Origin: Candidatus Altimarinota bacterium
GTDB lineage: Bacteria; Patescibacteriota; Gracilibacteria; UBA4473
Assembly: GCA_020629095.1 (NCBI GenBank)
Contig: JAHDDZ010000004.1
Coordinates: 21,213-28,530 of the forward strand
Reading direction: 5' to 3'
DNA: 7,318 nucleotides
Part shown: piece after piece, positions 1 through 5,035 of the stretch
Layout: every line of letters begins with the position of its first letter
Position numbering within the stretch: the first letter of the stretch is position 1
Made by a program: the position numbers and the translations under genes
The notes under the pieces: model-generated
The model's input: only the letters and a program-made list of their open reading frames with translations
Databases searched by the model: none
What the model was told of the DNA's origin: nothing

Positions 1-71
1 AAGAAAACTGTTTGCCCATGGGCCTGCCCACAGAACAAAAGAAAAATGATTAAAATTAAAATGTGTTTCAT
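1..71 (-). CDS. Exported protein, N-terminal signal peptide only (runs off the left edge)
   Basis: Reading the minus strand from the ATG at 71-69 gives an uninterrupted frame to the window edge. It begins MKHILILIIFLLFCG and continues QAHG|QTVF. This is a textbook Sec signal peptide: a Lys/His start, about 12 hydrophobic residues, then an A-H-G signal peptidase I site. The cleavage sites of the two lectin-like proteins to the right are also followed by Gln (ASA|Q and AAA|Q). The frame stays open further upstream, to an ATG at 164 and beyond, but only the ATG at 71 puts a charged start directly before the hydrophobic core. No Shine-Dalgarno site is visible. The mature part lies outside the window, so the function cannot be given. 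The gene is divergent from the secreted pair starting at 355. Confidence 0.6.
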   Translation of the reverse strand, partial: MKHILILIIFLLFCGQAHGQTVF

Positions 72-112
72 AACTTGAAATATTTGATTTAAAAATATGT
101 CCACCATCAAGC

Positions 113-162
113 GGGTGGCACAGCTATGCTCATTTTTGCAAATGCGCAAAACGGTGCCACCC
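113..162 (-). promoter_or_regulatory. Large stem-loop in the leader of the left-edge gene
   Basis: The arms GGGTGGCAC (113-121) and GTGCCACCC (154-162) are perfect 9-base inverted repeats. Within the loop, TTTTGC (134-139) and GCAAAA (146-151) form a second stem, so the element could fold as a stacked hairpin. It lies 42-91 bases upstream of the minus-strand ATG at 71. On the plus strand the outer stem is followed by ATTTTTT, as in a Rho-independent terminator, but no plus-strand gene lies upstream within the window, so a role in the minus-strand leader is more likely. Confidence 0.5.
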
Positions 163-176
163 ATTTTTTCGTATTG

Positions 177-199
177 TGCCCCTGTTTTGGGGCATTTTT
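177..199. promoter_or_regulatory. GC-rich hairpin with a T tract on the plus strand
   Basis: TGCCCC (177-182) and GGGGCA (189-194) pair around the loop TGTTTT, and TTTTT follows on the plus strand. In form this is an intrinsic terminator for plus-strand transcription. On the minus strand the same hairpin is followed by ACAA and, 13 nt after the GGGGC arm, an ATG, which resembles the intercistronic elements at 3506-4670. Which role applies is not decidable from sequence. Confidence 0.4.
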
Positions 200-212
200 G
201 ACAAGTAAAAGA
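189..212 (-). repeat. Leader motif, copy 1 (copy 2 at 4974-4998)
   Basis: On the plus strand this reads GGGGCATTTTT followed by GACAAGTAAAAGA. It matches the copy at 4974-4998 at about 21 of 25 positions with one gap. In minus-strand orientation the core is TCTTTTACTTG, and it starts about 141 nt upstream of the ATG at 71. The second copy starts about 146 nt upstream of the ATG at 4852. This is a shared element of two transcript leaders; its function is unknown. Confidence 0.5.
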
Positions 213-263
213 ACAGGTTTTATGTGGCCACAATGAGCATGGAAATGCACACCGCAGCACGGA

Positions 264-294
264 TTTATACTATTTGCAAAATATAATATGTCAA
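264..294 (-). promoter_or_regulatory. Promoter candidate for the left-edge gene
   Basis: The minus strand has a perfect TTGACA at 294-289 and TATAAA at 269-264. The 19-base spacer is longer than the usual 17. The hexamers and the flanking AGTATAAA match those of the operon promoter at 5035-5008. It would give a leader of about 190 nt. Confidence 0.4.
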
Positions 295-300
295 ATTATG

Positions 301-329
301 TTGCAAGTTTTGCCAAAAAAGAGTATAAT
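301..329 (+). promoter_or_regulatory. Promoter of the secreted-protein operon
   Basis: TTGCAA at 301-306 and a perfect TATAAT at 324-329 are separated by 17 bases. Transcription would start near 336. AAAAGG at 341-346 gives a usable Shine-Dalgarno site 8 bases before the ATG at 355. The boxes lie back to back with the minus-strand candidate at 264-294. Confidence 0.65.
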
Positions 330-354
330 AAAATAGTTTTAAAAGGTTTGCCAA

Positions 355-1689
355 ATGAATAGATTGTTTAAATGCATATCAGTGGTCGGGCTTGCATTGG
401 TGGCTGCAACTGCGTCTGCGCAGACAGCTGGCACGCCCGAGATGCTGACTGGGCAGGTCGCCCTACCTGCCACAGATGCACCAGACAGCTGGACTCAGGT
501 GACTTTCACCGATGCATTTAGCAGCACGCCAGTTGTGTTTCATTTGATAGACGACAGCAACTTGGAGGCGTCTGCGCTGCGGATCAGAAACGTGACCACA
601 ACTGGGTTTGAGATTGCCCAATGGGAGTTTAACAGCGAGGCATATGCGGGGGACGATAACACCGCCGCCACTGCCATGACCGTGCCATGGGTTGCCGCAG
701 AGCAGGGTGACTGGTTGCTGCCAGACGGAACGCACATGACCATCGGCTTGCTGAAAGCTGGTGGAACGATCGGGTGGGGCGCAGACAGCTGGTTTAGCCA
801 CACATTCCCGACGGCGTTTGGGGCGCGGCCAGCCATCATTCCGGCCATCCAAAGTGCATTTAACGAAACAATTAGCCCAGCTGGGCCAGCTTGCCCAGGG
901 CTGACAGAGGGCATGGATAACCCCTCTGCGACGGGGTGTGACTATGGACTAGACCGTATGCAAATAATTGATAATACGTGTTACACCGGCGGAAGCGAGA
1001 TCTATGGATATATGGCGATAGATGACAACGCTGCGGGGCAGATTGAGCTACTGGACGGCACTTGGTGGCTCTATGAAGCGATTGCCAGTGACAGAGAAAT
1101 CAGCGGAGCACATGACATGACCAACACGGGCGTGGGCACTGGCGCCAGCACTAACTGCGATTACCTCAGCTTTCAGCACACATATGCCGCACCGCCAACT
1201 ACGGTCGGTGGGCAAAACTCGTTTTATGGGGGGGACGGCGGGTGGATGACCGAGTGTGACATCAGCACCACTCAAATTGGGTTGAACGTGGACGAAGACC
1301 AGAGTCTGGACGCAGAGCGAAACCACACGACCGAGATCGCGAGCATCTTTGCACTGGGCAAACCACCTATTACAATTGATAAGTTTGTGAAGGCTGTATT
1401 TGATCCAGATGGAAACTATGTTGGAGTAACGGGACCAGCGTATTCAAACTACGTCATATACTATGTTATTAGCTATAATATTCATCCAGATTATCCTACT
1501 TTCCCTTACACAGTCTATGATTTCTTTGAAACCAGTTTTGGAACGTTTATAGACACTGTGCTCTATAATAGTACAAACCCAGACGCACAATATATCTTTG
1601 ATGTAGGGAGCGATGGCGCACCCGACCAAGTGCTCGAGTGGGACGTGACAGGAGACGGCAATATTCAGGTACATGTGGAAATAAACTAA
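355..1689 (+). CDS. Secreted H-type-lectin/MshQ-like protein, paralog 1 (444 aa)
   Basis: This is an exported protein, probably on the cell surface or released. A Sec signal peptide covers residues 1-22 (cleavage ASA|QT). Residues about 33-128 contain F-x(3)-F-x(3)-P-V-V and RIRNVTTTGFE, then VPWVAAEQG and LPDGT. This pattern is known from H-type lectin and MshQ-like surface proteins. Residues about 150-336 hold a second beta region with several cysteines and end in DEDQSLDAERNHTTE. Residues about 337-444 form a Tyr-rich module ending D-Q-V-L-E-W-D-V-T-G-D-G-N-I-Q-V. There is no LPXTG motif, C-terminal membrane segment or other anchor. The start is supported by AAAAGG 8 bases upstream. The next gene, one base downstream, is a paralog with the same domain order. 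The DNA from about 1366 to 1600 is much more AT-rich than the rest. Sugar binding is inferred only from family resemblance. Confidence 0.8.
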   Translation: MNRLFKCISVVGLALVAATASAQTAGTPEMLTGQVALPATDAPDSWTQVTFTDAFSSTPVVFHLIDDSNLEASALRIRNVTTTGFEIAQWEFNSEAYAGDDNTAATAMTVPWVAAEQGDWLLPDGTHMTIGLLKAGGTIGWGADSWFSHTFPTAFGARPAIIPAIQSAFNETISPAGPACPGLTEGMDNPSATGCDYGLDRMQIIDNTCYTGGSEIYGYMAIDDNAAGQIELLDGTWWLYEAIASDREISGAHDMTNTGVGTGASTNCDYLSFQHTYAAPPTTVGGQNSFYGGDGGWMTECDISTTQIGLNVDEDQSLDAERNHTTEIASIFALGKPPITIDKFVKAVFDPDGNYVGVTGPAYSNYVIYYVISYNIHPDYPTFPYTVYDFFETSFGTFIDTVLYNSTNPDAQYIFDVGSDGAPDQVLEWDVTGDGNIQVHVEIN

Positions 1690-1690
1690 T

Positions 1691-2968
1691 ATGAAACAAT
1701 ACTTCTCTCGGGTCTCGTTGCTGTTGCTGCTTGGTCTGGGAATTGGGCTGGCCGCCGCGCAACTGCCACCAACCGCGCCGCCGCTGCAGGCCGGCACTGC
1801 CAGCTTGCCGGCGGTAACAAACCCGGGCAGCTGGACAACCGTAACATTTCCAACAGCGTTTAGCACCGTTCCCGTGGTGTTCACATTGGTTGACGAAACC
1901 AACGCAGAACCCGCCAGCGTGCGGGTGCGAAACGTGACCACGACCAGTTTTGAACTGGCGCAGGTTGAGGCTGAAAACAATGACGGCAACACGCCGGCTA
2001 TTAACGTGCCATGGGTCGCAGCAGAGCAGGGGACTTATACTCTGCCAGACGGCAGTCGAATTGATGTCTGGACAACTGATACTAGTGCCAGCGCGGGCTG
2101 GGGGCTGAACCTGTGGAACTGGCAAAATGGCACTTACCCCGGCGGGAACTTTGCAGCGCAACCGACCATGATGGGGAAAATACAAACCGCAAACGGCGAA
2201 CAAAACGCTCCCGGCAGCAGCTGCCCATGGCGCCAAGACGCCCTACAGAGCGTGACGGCAACAGGGTACCAATATGCACTCGACAGCGCAGAGGTCTCAA
2301 GCAGCTGCGCCAACAGCACCGAGACCCTCGGGTTCATGGCGGTTGACGCAGGCGCTGCGGGCATCCTCCGCACGCTCGACGGGCAACAACTAGCCTACGA
2401 ATCCATCACCTCGGGCAACATCATCGACCGGCACGACGACGGCTGCTTTCAGGTAAATTACGCAAATGTATATGCCAGCACGCCAGTGGCGGTTGCCAGC
2501 GGAATGACGTATAATGGAAACAACGGCGGCTGGAAGCGCGAGTGCGCGGTCAGCGCCACGAGCATCAGTTTGCTACACGACGAAGACCAAGCCGGAGACA
2601 ATGAGCGAACGGGCATCCCCGAACAGGCGGGCATCTTTGTGGTGGGCGAACCGGTGGTAAAATTAGAAAAAGAAGCCCGTAGAATCTATGACGAAAATGG
2701 GGTTTTGCAGCCAGCAGGAACGGTTTTGCTGCCGGGTTACACGGTGGGCTACAGCATAACCTATGACGTGACCAGCACTGGTGACATCGTCATCCGCGAC
2801 TTTTTTGACACTGCAGAGTTTGCGTTCATTGACACGCCGACCTATAACAGCACTGACCCAGACGCGAGTTTCACGTTTGACGTGGGGGCAAACGGCACCA
2901 CTGACCAAGTGCTAGAGTGGCTTGTCAGCGGCACTGGCAGCATCACGGTGTGGCTGGAGGTGCAGTAG
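1691..2968 (+). CDS. Secreted H-type-lectin/MshQ-like protein, paralog 2 (425 aa)
   Basis: This is a paralog of the preceding gene with the same plan. The signal peptide is about residues 1-23 (poly-Leu core, AAA|QL). The first lectin-like segment is at about 30-120, with F-x(3)-F-x(3)-P-V-V, RVRNVTTTSFE, VPWVAAEQG and LPDGS. A second segment spans about 140-322, with four cysteines (SSCPW, SSSCA, DGCFQ, RECAV) that all have counterparts in paralog 1, and ends DEDQAGDNERT...E. The C-terminal beta module is at about 325-425 and ends VLEWLVSGTGSITVWLEVQ. The conserved cysteines suggest disulfides outside the cytoplasm. The ATG follows the upstream stop by one base, so translation is probably coupled; only GGAAATAA, within the upstream gene, could act as a weak ribosome site. 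Unlike paralog 1, its C-terminal module keeps the GC-rich codon use of the rest of the gene. No anchor is visible. Ligand and partner are unknown. Confidence 0.8.
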   Translation: MKQYFSRVSLLLLLGLGIGLAAAQLPPTAPPLQAGTASLPAVTNPGSWTTVTFPTAFSTVPVVFTLVDETNAEPASVRVRNVTTTSFELAQVEAENNDGNTPAINVPWVAAEQGTYTLPDGSRIDVWTTDTSASAGWGLNLWNWQNGTYPGGNFAAQPTMMGKIQTANGEQNAPGSSCPWRQDALQSVTATGYQYALDSAEVSSSCANSTETLGFMAVDAGAAGILRTLDGQQLAYESITSGNIIDRHDDGCFQVNYANVYASTPVAVASGMTYNGNNGGWKRECAVSATSISLLHDEDQAGDNERTGIPEQAGIFVVGEPVVKLEKEARRIYDENGVLQPAGTVLLPGYTVGYSITYDVTSTGDIVIRDFFDTAEFAFIDTPTYNSTDPDASFTFDVGANGTTDQVLEWLVSGTGSITVWLEVQ

Positions 2969-2984
2969 AAAACCAAGCAGGATG

Positions 2985-3016
2985 AAAAGCCACCAGATTG
3001 CTCTGGTGGCTTTTTT
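2985..3016. terminator. Strong intrinsic terminator between convergent operons
   Basis: GCCACCAGA (2989-2997) and TCTGGTGGC (3002-3010) form a perfect 9-bp stem with loop TTGC. Six T follow on the plus strand and AAAA precedes the stem. It sits 20 bases after the stop of the secreted paralog 2. On the minus strand it lies about 30 bases after the stop at 3047 and has a TTTT tail, so it probably ends both converging transcripts. Confidence 0.9.
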
Positions 3017-3046
3017 GTGAGCCGAGTGGCTCTACCCTGTTCTATT

Positions 3047-3505
3047 CTACTCTTTCATTCTGACTTTGGTTTTTTCACTACCCGTTACTCGCACCATTGT
3101 GTGAATCATCGTATCCGTCAGGATAAACTTTGGGGCAATTATCTTTCTTCCAGAAGAAAGAACTTCTTGTGCCCAAAATTGGTAGCCAGTCGTGGTATCT
3201 CTTAAAACATACATACGAGTAGCTCCATTCCAACGTTTATATCCTGCTGCTATAATCTCACAATGCATTGGTATCAGCACTTGTGGTAAATCAAAGTCAA
3301 TACTCTCTCCATCATAATCAAGCCATAGACCTACATCTTTTGGCATGTTGGGCTCTGTGAGGTTCGGTTTCCGCTCCTCGACTTTTGGCGTTTCAGCTTT
3401 CTGCTTGTCGGCGTTTCGCTCGCTGCAACTGGAGAAAAACATAACTGGAAAAGAAAGAAATCCAGCCAATATGACTGGTAGAAACATTTTACAATACTGT
3501 TTCAT
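3047..3505 (-). CDS. Putative lipoprotein of the P-x-N-M/DTxT paralog family (last operon gene, 152 aa)
   Basis: The N-terminus MKQYCKMFLPVILAGF... leads to FFSSC, a plausible lipobox with Cys near residue 27, followed by a charged linker (SERNADKQK...). The rest is a compact beta-rich domain containing IPMHCEIIAAG...MYVLRDTTTGYQFWAQ. This aligns with the core P-x-N-M-x-I...D-T-V-T of the three genes upstream. I chose the ATG at 3505 over the in-frame TTG at 3526 because it lies exactly 14 nt after the intercistronic hairpin, as at the other three junctions, and starts the signal peptide cleanly. The TTG would fall inside the hairpin. No Shine-Dalgarno site is present. It would be anchored by lipid outside the cytoplasmic membrane. 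I do not recognise a named family. Confidence 0.75.
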   Translation of the reverse strand: MKQYCKMFLPVILAGFLSFPVMFFSSCSERNADKQKAETPKVEERKPNLTEPNMPKDVGLWLDYDGESIDFDLPQVLIPMHCEIIAAGYKRWNGATRMYVLRDTTTGYQFWAQEVLSSGRKIIAPKFILTDTMIHTMVRVTGSEKTKVRMKE

Positions 3506-3531
3506 AAAAATTAATTTGTGCCCCAAGGGGC
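3506..3531 (-). promoter_or_regulatory. Intercistronic hairpin element 4 (before the last operon gene)
   Basis: On the minus strand GCCCC and GGGGC (3531-3520) pair around a minimal loop. ACAAATTAATTTTT (14 nt) then leads to the ATG at 3505. Here the upstream stop (3544-3542) comes before the hairpin, so the element is not translated. The stem bases differ from those at the other three junctions, but pairing and spacing are the same. Confidence 0.6.
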
Positions 3532-3541
3532 GGTGATGAAA

Positions 3542-3880
3542 TTAGTGAAATCGTGCAAGCACGTATATCTCTTGCCCATCAAGGGCATTCCAGAGAACCT
3601 GCTCATTTGTGACCGTGTCAGTCATCAGCAGCCTCCTATCTGATATTGCTGTAATGATCATGTTATTTGGCCGTTTTAGGCTCGGCAGCTTTCGTTGAAA
3701 GCTTGTGTCAAGATTATCACAATAAGACATTTTAAATGTGAGTGAGTCGACACACATTACGGTTTTTGGTTTAGCCTCTTGTGTGTTTTCCTCAGCGGAT
3801 TTTTTATCATTTGAAATGCCACAGCTGAAGAATAATACGGTAAGAATAAGTGCAGTTAAACTGCTTCCAATTTGATTCAT
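3542..3880 (-). CDS. Putative lipoprotein of the P-x-N-M/DTxT paralog family (fourth operon gene, 112 aa)
   Basis: MNQIGSSLTALILTVLFFSC is a short hydrophobic signal ending in a plausible lipobox with Cys20. An acidic, Lys-rich linker (DKKSAEENTQEAKPK) follows. The C-terminal core reads RPNNMIITAISDRRLLMTDTVTNEQVLW when read in two pieces around ISDRR, then GQEIYVLARF. It is closest to the third gene (KPKNMIIT...MKDTVT) and also aligns with the last gene (DTTTGYQFW). The start lies 5 bases after the upstream stop and 14 nt after the intercistronic hairpin; there is no Shine-Dalgarno site. The likely role is a small surface-exposed or periplasm-side protein. No enzyme motif is visible and I do not recognise the family. 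Confidence 0.75.
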   Translation of the reverse strand: MNQIGSSLTALILTVLFFSCGISNDKKSAEENTQEAKPKTVMCVDSLTFKMSYCDNLDTSFQRKLPSLKRPNNMIITAISDRRLLMTDTVTNEQVLWNALDGQEIYVLARFH

Positions 3881-3910
3881 AGTACTTAATTTGTGTCACC
3901 TTTTGGTGAC
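3881..3910 (-). promoter_or_regulatory. Intercistronic hairpin element 3
   Basis: On the minus strand GTCACC (3910-3905) and GGTGAC (3900-3895) form a perfect 6-bp stem with a four-A loop. ACAAATTAAGTACT (14 nt) then leads to the ATG at 3880. The stem encodes the last residues of the upstream protein (S-P-K-G-D), and its TAA stop lies within the 14-nt tail. A ribosome finishing the upstream gene would therefore open the stem. Confidence 0.65.
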
Positions 3911-4188
3911 TGGTTCAATAAAAAAATTCGGTTCCACCATGCATATCCTACAAAGGAATTGTGCGTTACGGTGTCTTTCATCTGTACATACTGCCCTCCG
4001 TTGAGGTGGGTAATAATCATGTTTTTTGGCTTTTTGAATGCCTCAAGTTCCTCCAACGTATATGTTGAGGACTCTGTGCATAATGTTTCTTGGTCTTTTT
4101 CTTTTTGGATTGCAATAAGCCCAATAAGTAAAAGACAAAGCGCTGCCCCAAGCAATTGCATACGGGGCTGGGTTCCAAATATTTGCAT
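3886..4188 (-). CDS. Small membrane-anchored protein of the P-x-N-M/DTxT family (third operon gene, 100 aa)
   Basis: A short leader (MQIFGTQPR) precedes one hydrophobic segment, LLGAALCLLLIGLIAI, at about residues 12-27. The following KEKDQE favours a signal-anchor, although a Cys inside the segment leaves a poor lipobox possible. The outer part holds LEELEAFKKPKNMIITHL...VQMKDTVTHNSFVGYAWW, the same core as its neighbours. The C-terminal SPKGDTN is encoded by the hairpin that precedes the next gene. The start is 5 bases after the upstream stop with no Shine-Dalgarno site, which suggests coupled translation. A second ATG (Met10) would also give an anchored protein, but the first fits the 14-nt hairpin spacing. 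Function unknown. Confidence 0.72.
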   Translation of the reverse strand: MQIFGTQPRMQLLGAALCLLLIGLIAIQKEKDQETLCTESSTYTLEELEAFKKPKNMIITHLNGGQYVQMKDTVTHNSFVGYAWWNRIFLLNQSPKGDTN

Positions 4189-4218
4189 AATACTTAATTT
4201 GTGCCACCCTGCGGTGAC
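4189..4218 (-). promoter_or_regulatory. Intercistronic hairpin element 2
   Basis: On the minus strand GTCACC (4218-4213) and GGTGGC (4208-4203) form a 6-bp stem with one G-U pair and loop GCAG. ACAAATTAAGTATT (14 nt) then leads to the ATG at 4188. The stem encodes the S-P-Q-G-G end of the upstream protein. The flanks (TTATCAAAACC before, ACAAATTAAGTA after) match those of other junctions. Confidence 0.65.
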
Positions 4219-4640
4219 GGTTTTGATAATGTTTTATACTTAGCACGCGCAGTGCCAATTGGCAAAAGCGTGTTTCTATTTCCCAGATCTTTTGCTGCTG
4301 GAGGGATCTCTGATGAGAAAATCCGCAGGCTATCGGCTTCGATGACGCCCTCGTGAAACTCCAGCGTGATTGTGTCCTCTACCAGAAACGTTTTTGGCGA
4401 TGCTGGTAGTTCCATAATGAACTGCATATTTTTTGGCAGTCGTACATTTTTGTGCAGACTATCAAGCAGTTTTTGCCCTTCAGCTTTCTGTTGGGCGGTG
4501 TGTTTATCTACCTGTGCATAGGCTTTTTCGAGCTGTGTTCGGTCAGGCGTTGGTTCTGGTTTTTTATCAAGATAGTAAAGGCCTATATAGCCTCCCCAAA
4601 TAATAAACAGAACCAATAATACTTGTATTTTGGTTTTCAT
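4194..4640 (-). CDS. Membrane-anchored protein of the P-x-N-M/DTxT family (second operon gene, 148 aa)
   Basis: MKTKIQVLLVLFIIWGGYIGLYYL is a signal-anchor (read in two parts around IIWGG) with hydrophobic residues about 6-24. A proline-rich linker (KKPEPTPD) and a Gln/Lys-rich, helix-prone stretch (QLEKAYAQVDKHTAQQ) follow. The family core is at about residues 70-115: VRLPKNMQFIMEL...FLVEDTITLEF. A unique C-terminal extension ends SKPSPQGGTN. Its ATG overlaps the previous stop as ATGA, and AAGGAAG just upstream is the only good Shine-Dalgarno site in this operon. This overlap shows that TGA is a stop here. The gene is the most diverged of the four paralogs. Function unknown. Confidence 0.75.
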   Translation of the reverse strand: MKTKIQVLLVLFIIWGGYIGLYYLDKKPEPTPDRTQLEKAYAQVDKHTAQQKAEGQKLLDSLHKNVRLPKNMQFIMELPASPKTFLVEDTITLEFHEGVIEADSLRIFSSEIPPAAKDLGNRNTLLPIGTARAKYKTLSKPSPQGGTN

Positions 4641-4852
4641 TCTTCCTTTTTTGTGTCGCTTGTTGGCGACGGGTTTGATAATTGTTTTGATTTTGATGGT
4701 TTTAATTCTAGCGCATCATGTTGTATTGTTTCAGTATGCTGATTTTCAAATACATTCTCTGATTTGCTTAGAACTGCTATAAATAAGAAAAAAGCTAAAA
4801 GTAAGCCAAATCCATCATTTAATTCTTCAGCGCGTTTTTGTTCCGTAGCCAT
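4637..4852 (-). CDS. Small single-pass membrane protein (first operon gene, 71 aa)
   Basis: A charged N-terminus (MATEQKRAEELNDG) leads into one transmembrane segment, FGLLLAFFLFIAVL, at about residues 15-28. A polar tail follows that ends SNPSPTSDTKKEE. It lacks the P-x-N-M/DTxT core of the four genes behind it, but its C-terminal S-P-T-S-D is encoded by the first intercistronic hairpin. It overlaps the next gene by four bases (ATGA). No clear Shine-Dalgarno site precedes the ATG. Negative and positive residues on both sides make the topology uncertain. It could be a partner or assembly factor for the following proteins; that is inferred only from operon position. Confidence 0.65.
   Translation of the reverse strand: MATEQKRAEELNDGFGLLLAFFLFIAVLSKSENVFENQHTETIQHDALELKPSKSKQLSNPSPTSDTKKEE
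4641..4670 (-). promoter_or_regulatory. Intercistronic hairpin element 1
   Basis: On the minus strand GTCGC (4670-4666) and GCGAC (4659-4655) form a perfect 5-bp stem with a 6-base loop. ACAAAAAAGGAAGA (14 nt) then leads to the ATG at 4640. Both arms differ from the GTCACC/GGTGRC stems at the other junctions yet still pair. Here the tail carries a Shine-Dalgarno site (AAGGAAG). Confidence 0.6.
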
Positions 4853-4883
4853 AATATAGGTTTTTTGATAATATAATCTGTTT

Positions 4884-5002
4884 CATAAATCCCTGTCAGA
4901 ACAGGGTAAGTGCTCTTGGCATGTGGCGTGCGACGTTTCGCAGGCGCGCAGCACAAAGGCACAAGACTGCTCTGGGGGATTTTTCGGCAAGTAAAAGAGC
5001 TA
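4884..5002 (-). promoter_or_regulatory. Structured 5' leader of the small-protein operon
   Basis: Expected transcription from about 5002 gives a ~150-nt leader with three possible pairings. GCTCTT (minus 5000-4995) could pair with AAGAGC (4917-4912) and close a domain. TGCGA (4942-4938) with TCGCA (4933-4929) form a hairpin with loop AACG, extended by a GCG/CGC pairing past a two-base bulge. CCCTGT (4906-4901) with ACAGGG (4896-4891) form a 6-bp hairpin with loop TCTG. A mini-ORF starts at 4886, four bases after the last hairpin. I match it to no known riboswitch class. Confidence 0.35.
4974..4998 (-). repeat. Leader motif, copy 2 (copy 1 at 189-212)
   Basis: On the plus strand this reads GGGGGATTTTT followed by CGGCAAGTAAAAGA; the minus-strand core is TCTTTTACTTG. 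It begins a few bases after the predicted start of the operon transcript. The copy at 189-212 lies at a similar distance before the start of the left-edge gene. Confidence 0.5.
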
Positions 5003-5007
5003 TCCTT

Positions 5008-5035
5008 TTTATACTAAAATGGGGTCAAATGTCAA
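5008..5035 (-). promoter_or_regulatory. Promoter of the small-protein operon
   Basis: The minus strand has a perfect TTGACA at 5035-5030, a 16-base spacer and TATAAA at 5013-5008. Transcription would begin near 5002. The -35 box lies in the palindrome at 5024-5047, so a protein bound there would block or alter RNA polymerase binding. Confidence 0.65.

Larger units (their letters stand above)
72..354. other. Divergent intergenic control region
   Basis: This 283-base AT-rich gap separates the gene leaving the left edge from the secreted-protein operon. It contains back-to-back promoter-like boxes around 264-329, a long inverted repeat at 113-162, a GC-rich hairpin at 177-194, and a motif at 189-212 that recurs at 4974-4998. 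I see no convincing gene inside it. Confidence 0.6.

Noticed and set aside
1547..2236. Long minus-strand frame (229 codons) opposite the secreted paralogs
   Set aside because: It spans the junction of two well-supported plus-strand genes, and its product lacks any ordered hydrophobic pattern or motif.
3506..3526. In-frame TTG at 3526 as the start of the last operon gene
   Set aside because: It lies inside the intercistronic hairpin and adds GHKLIF before a clean signal peptide. The ATG at 3505 keeps the 14-nt spacing seen at all other junctions.
3893..4243. Plus-strand 116-codon frame opposite the third operon gene
   Set aside because: It is antisense to a gene with a clear membrane segment and family core, and it has no ribosome site or promoter.
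4637..4640. TGA recoded as an amino acid, as in Gracilibacteria/SR1
   Set aside because: The TGA overlaps the start of a clear signal-anchor protein as ATGA, and no real gene here contains an internal TGA.
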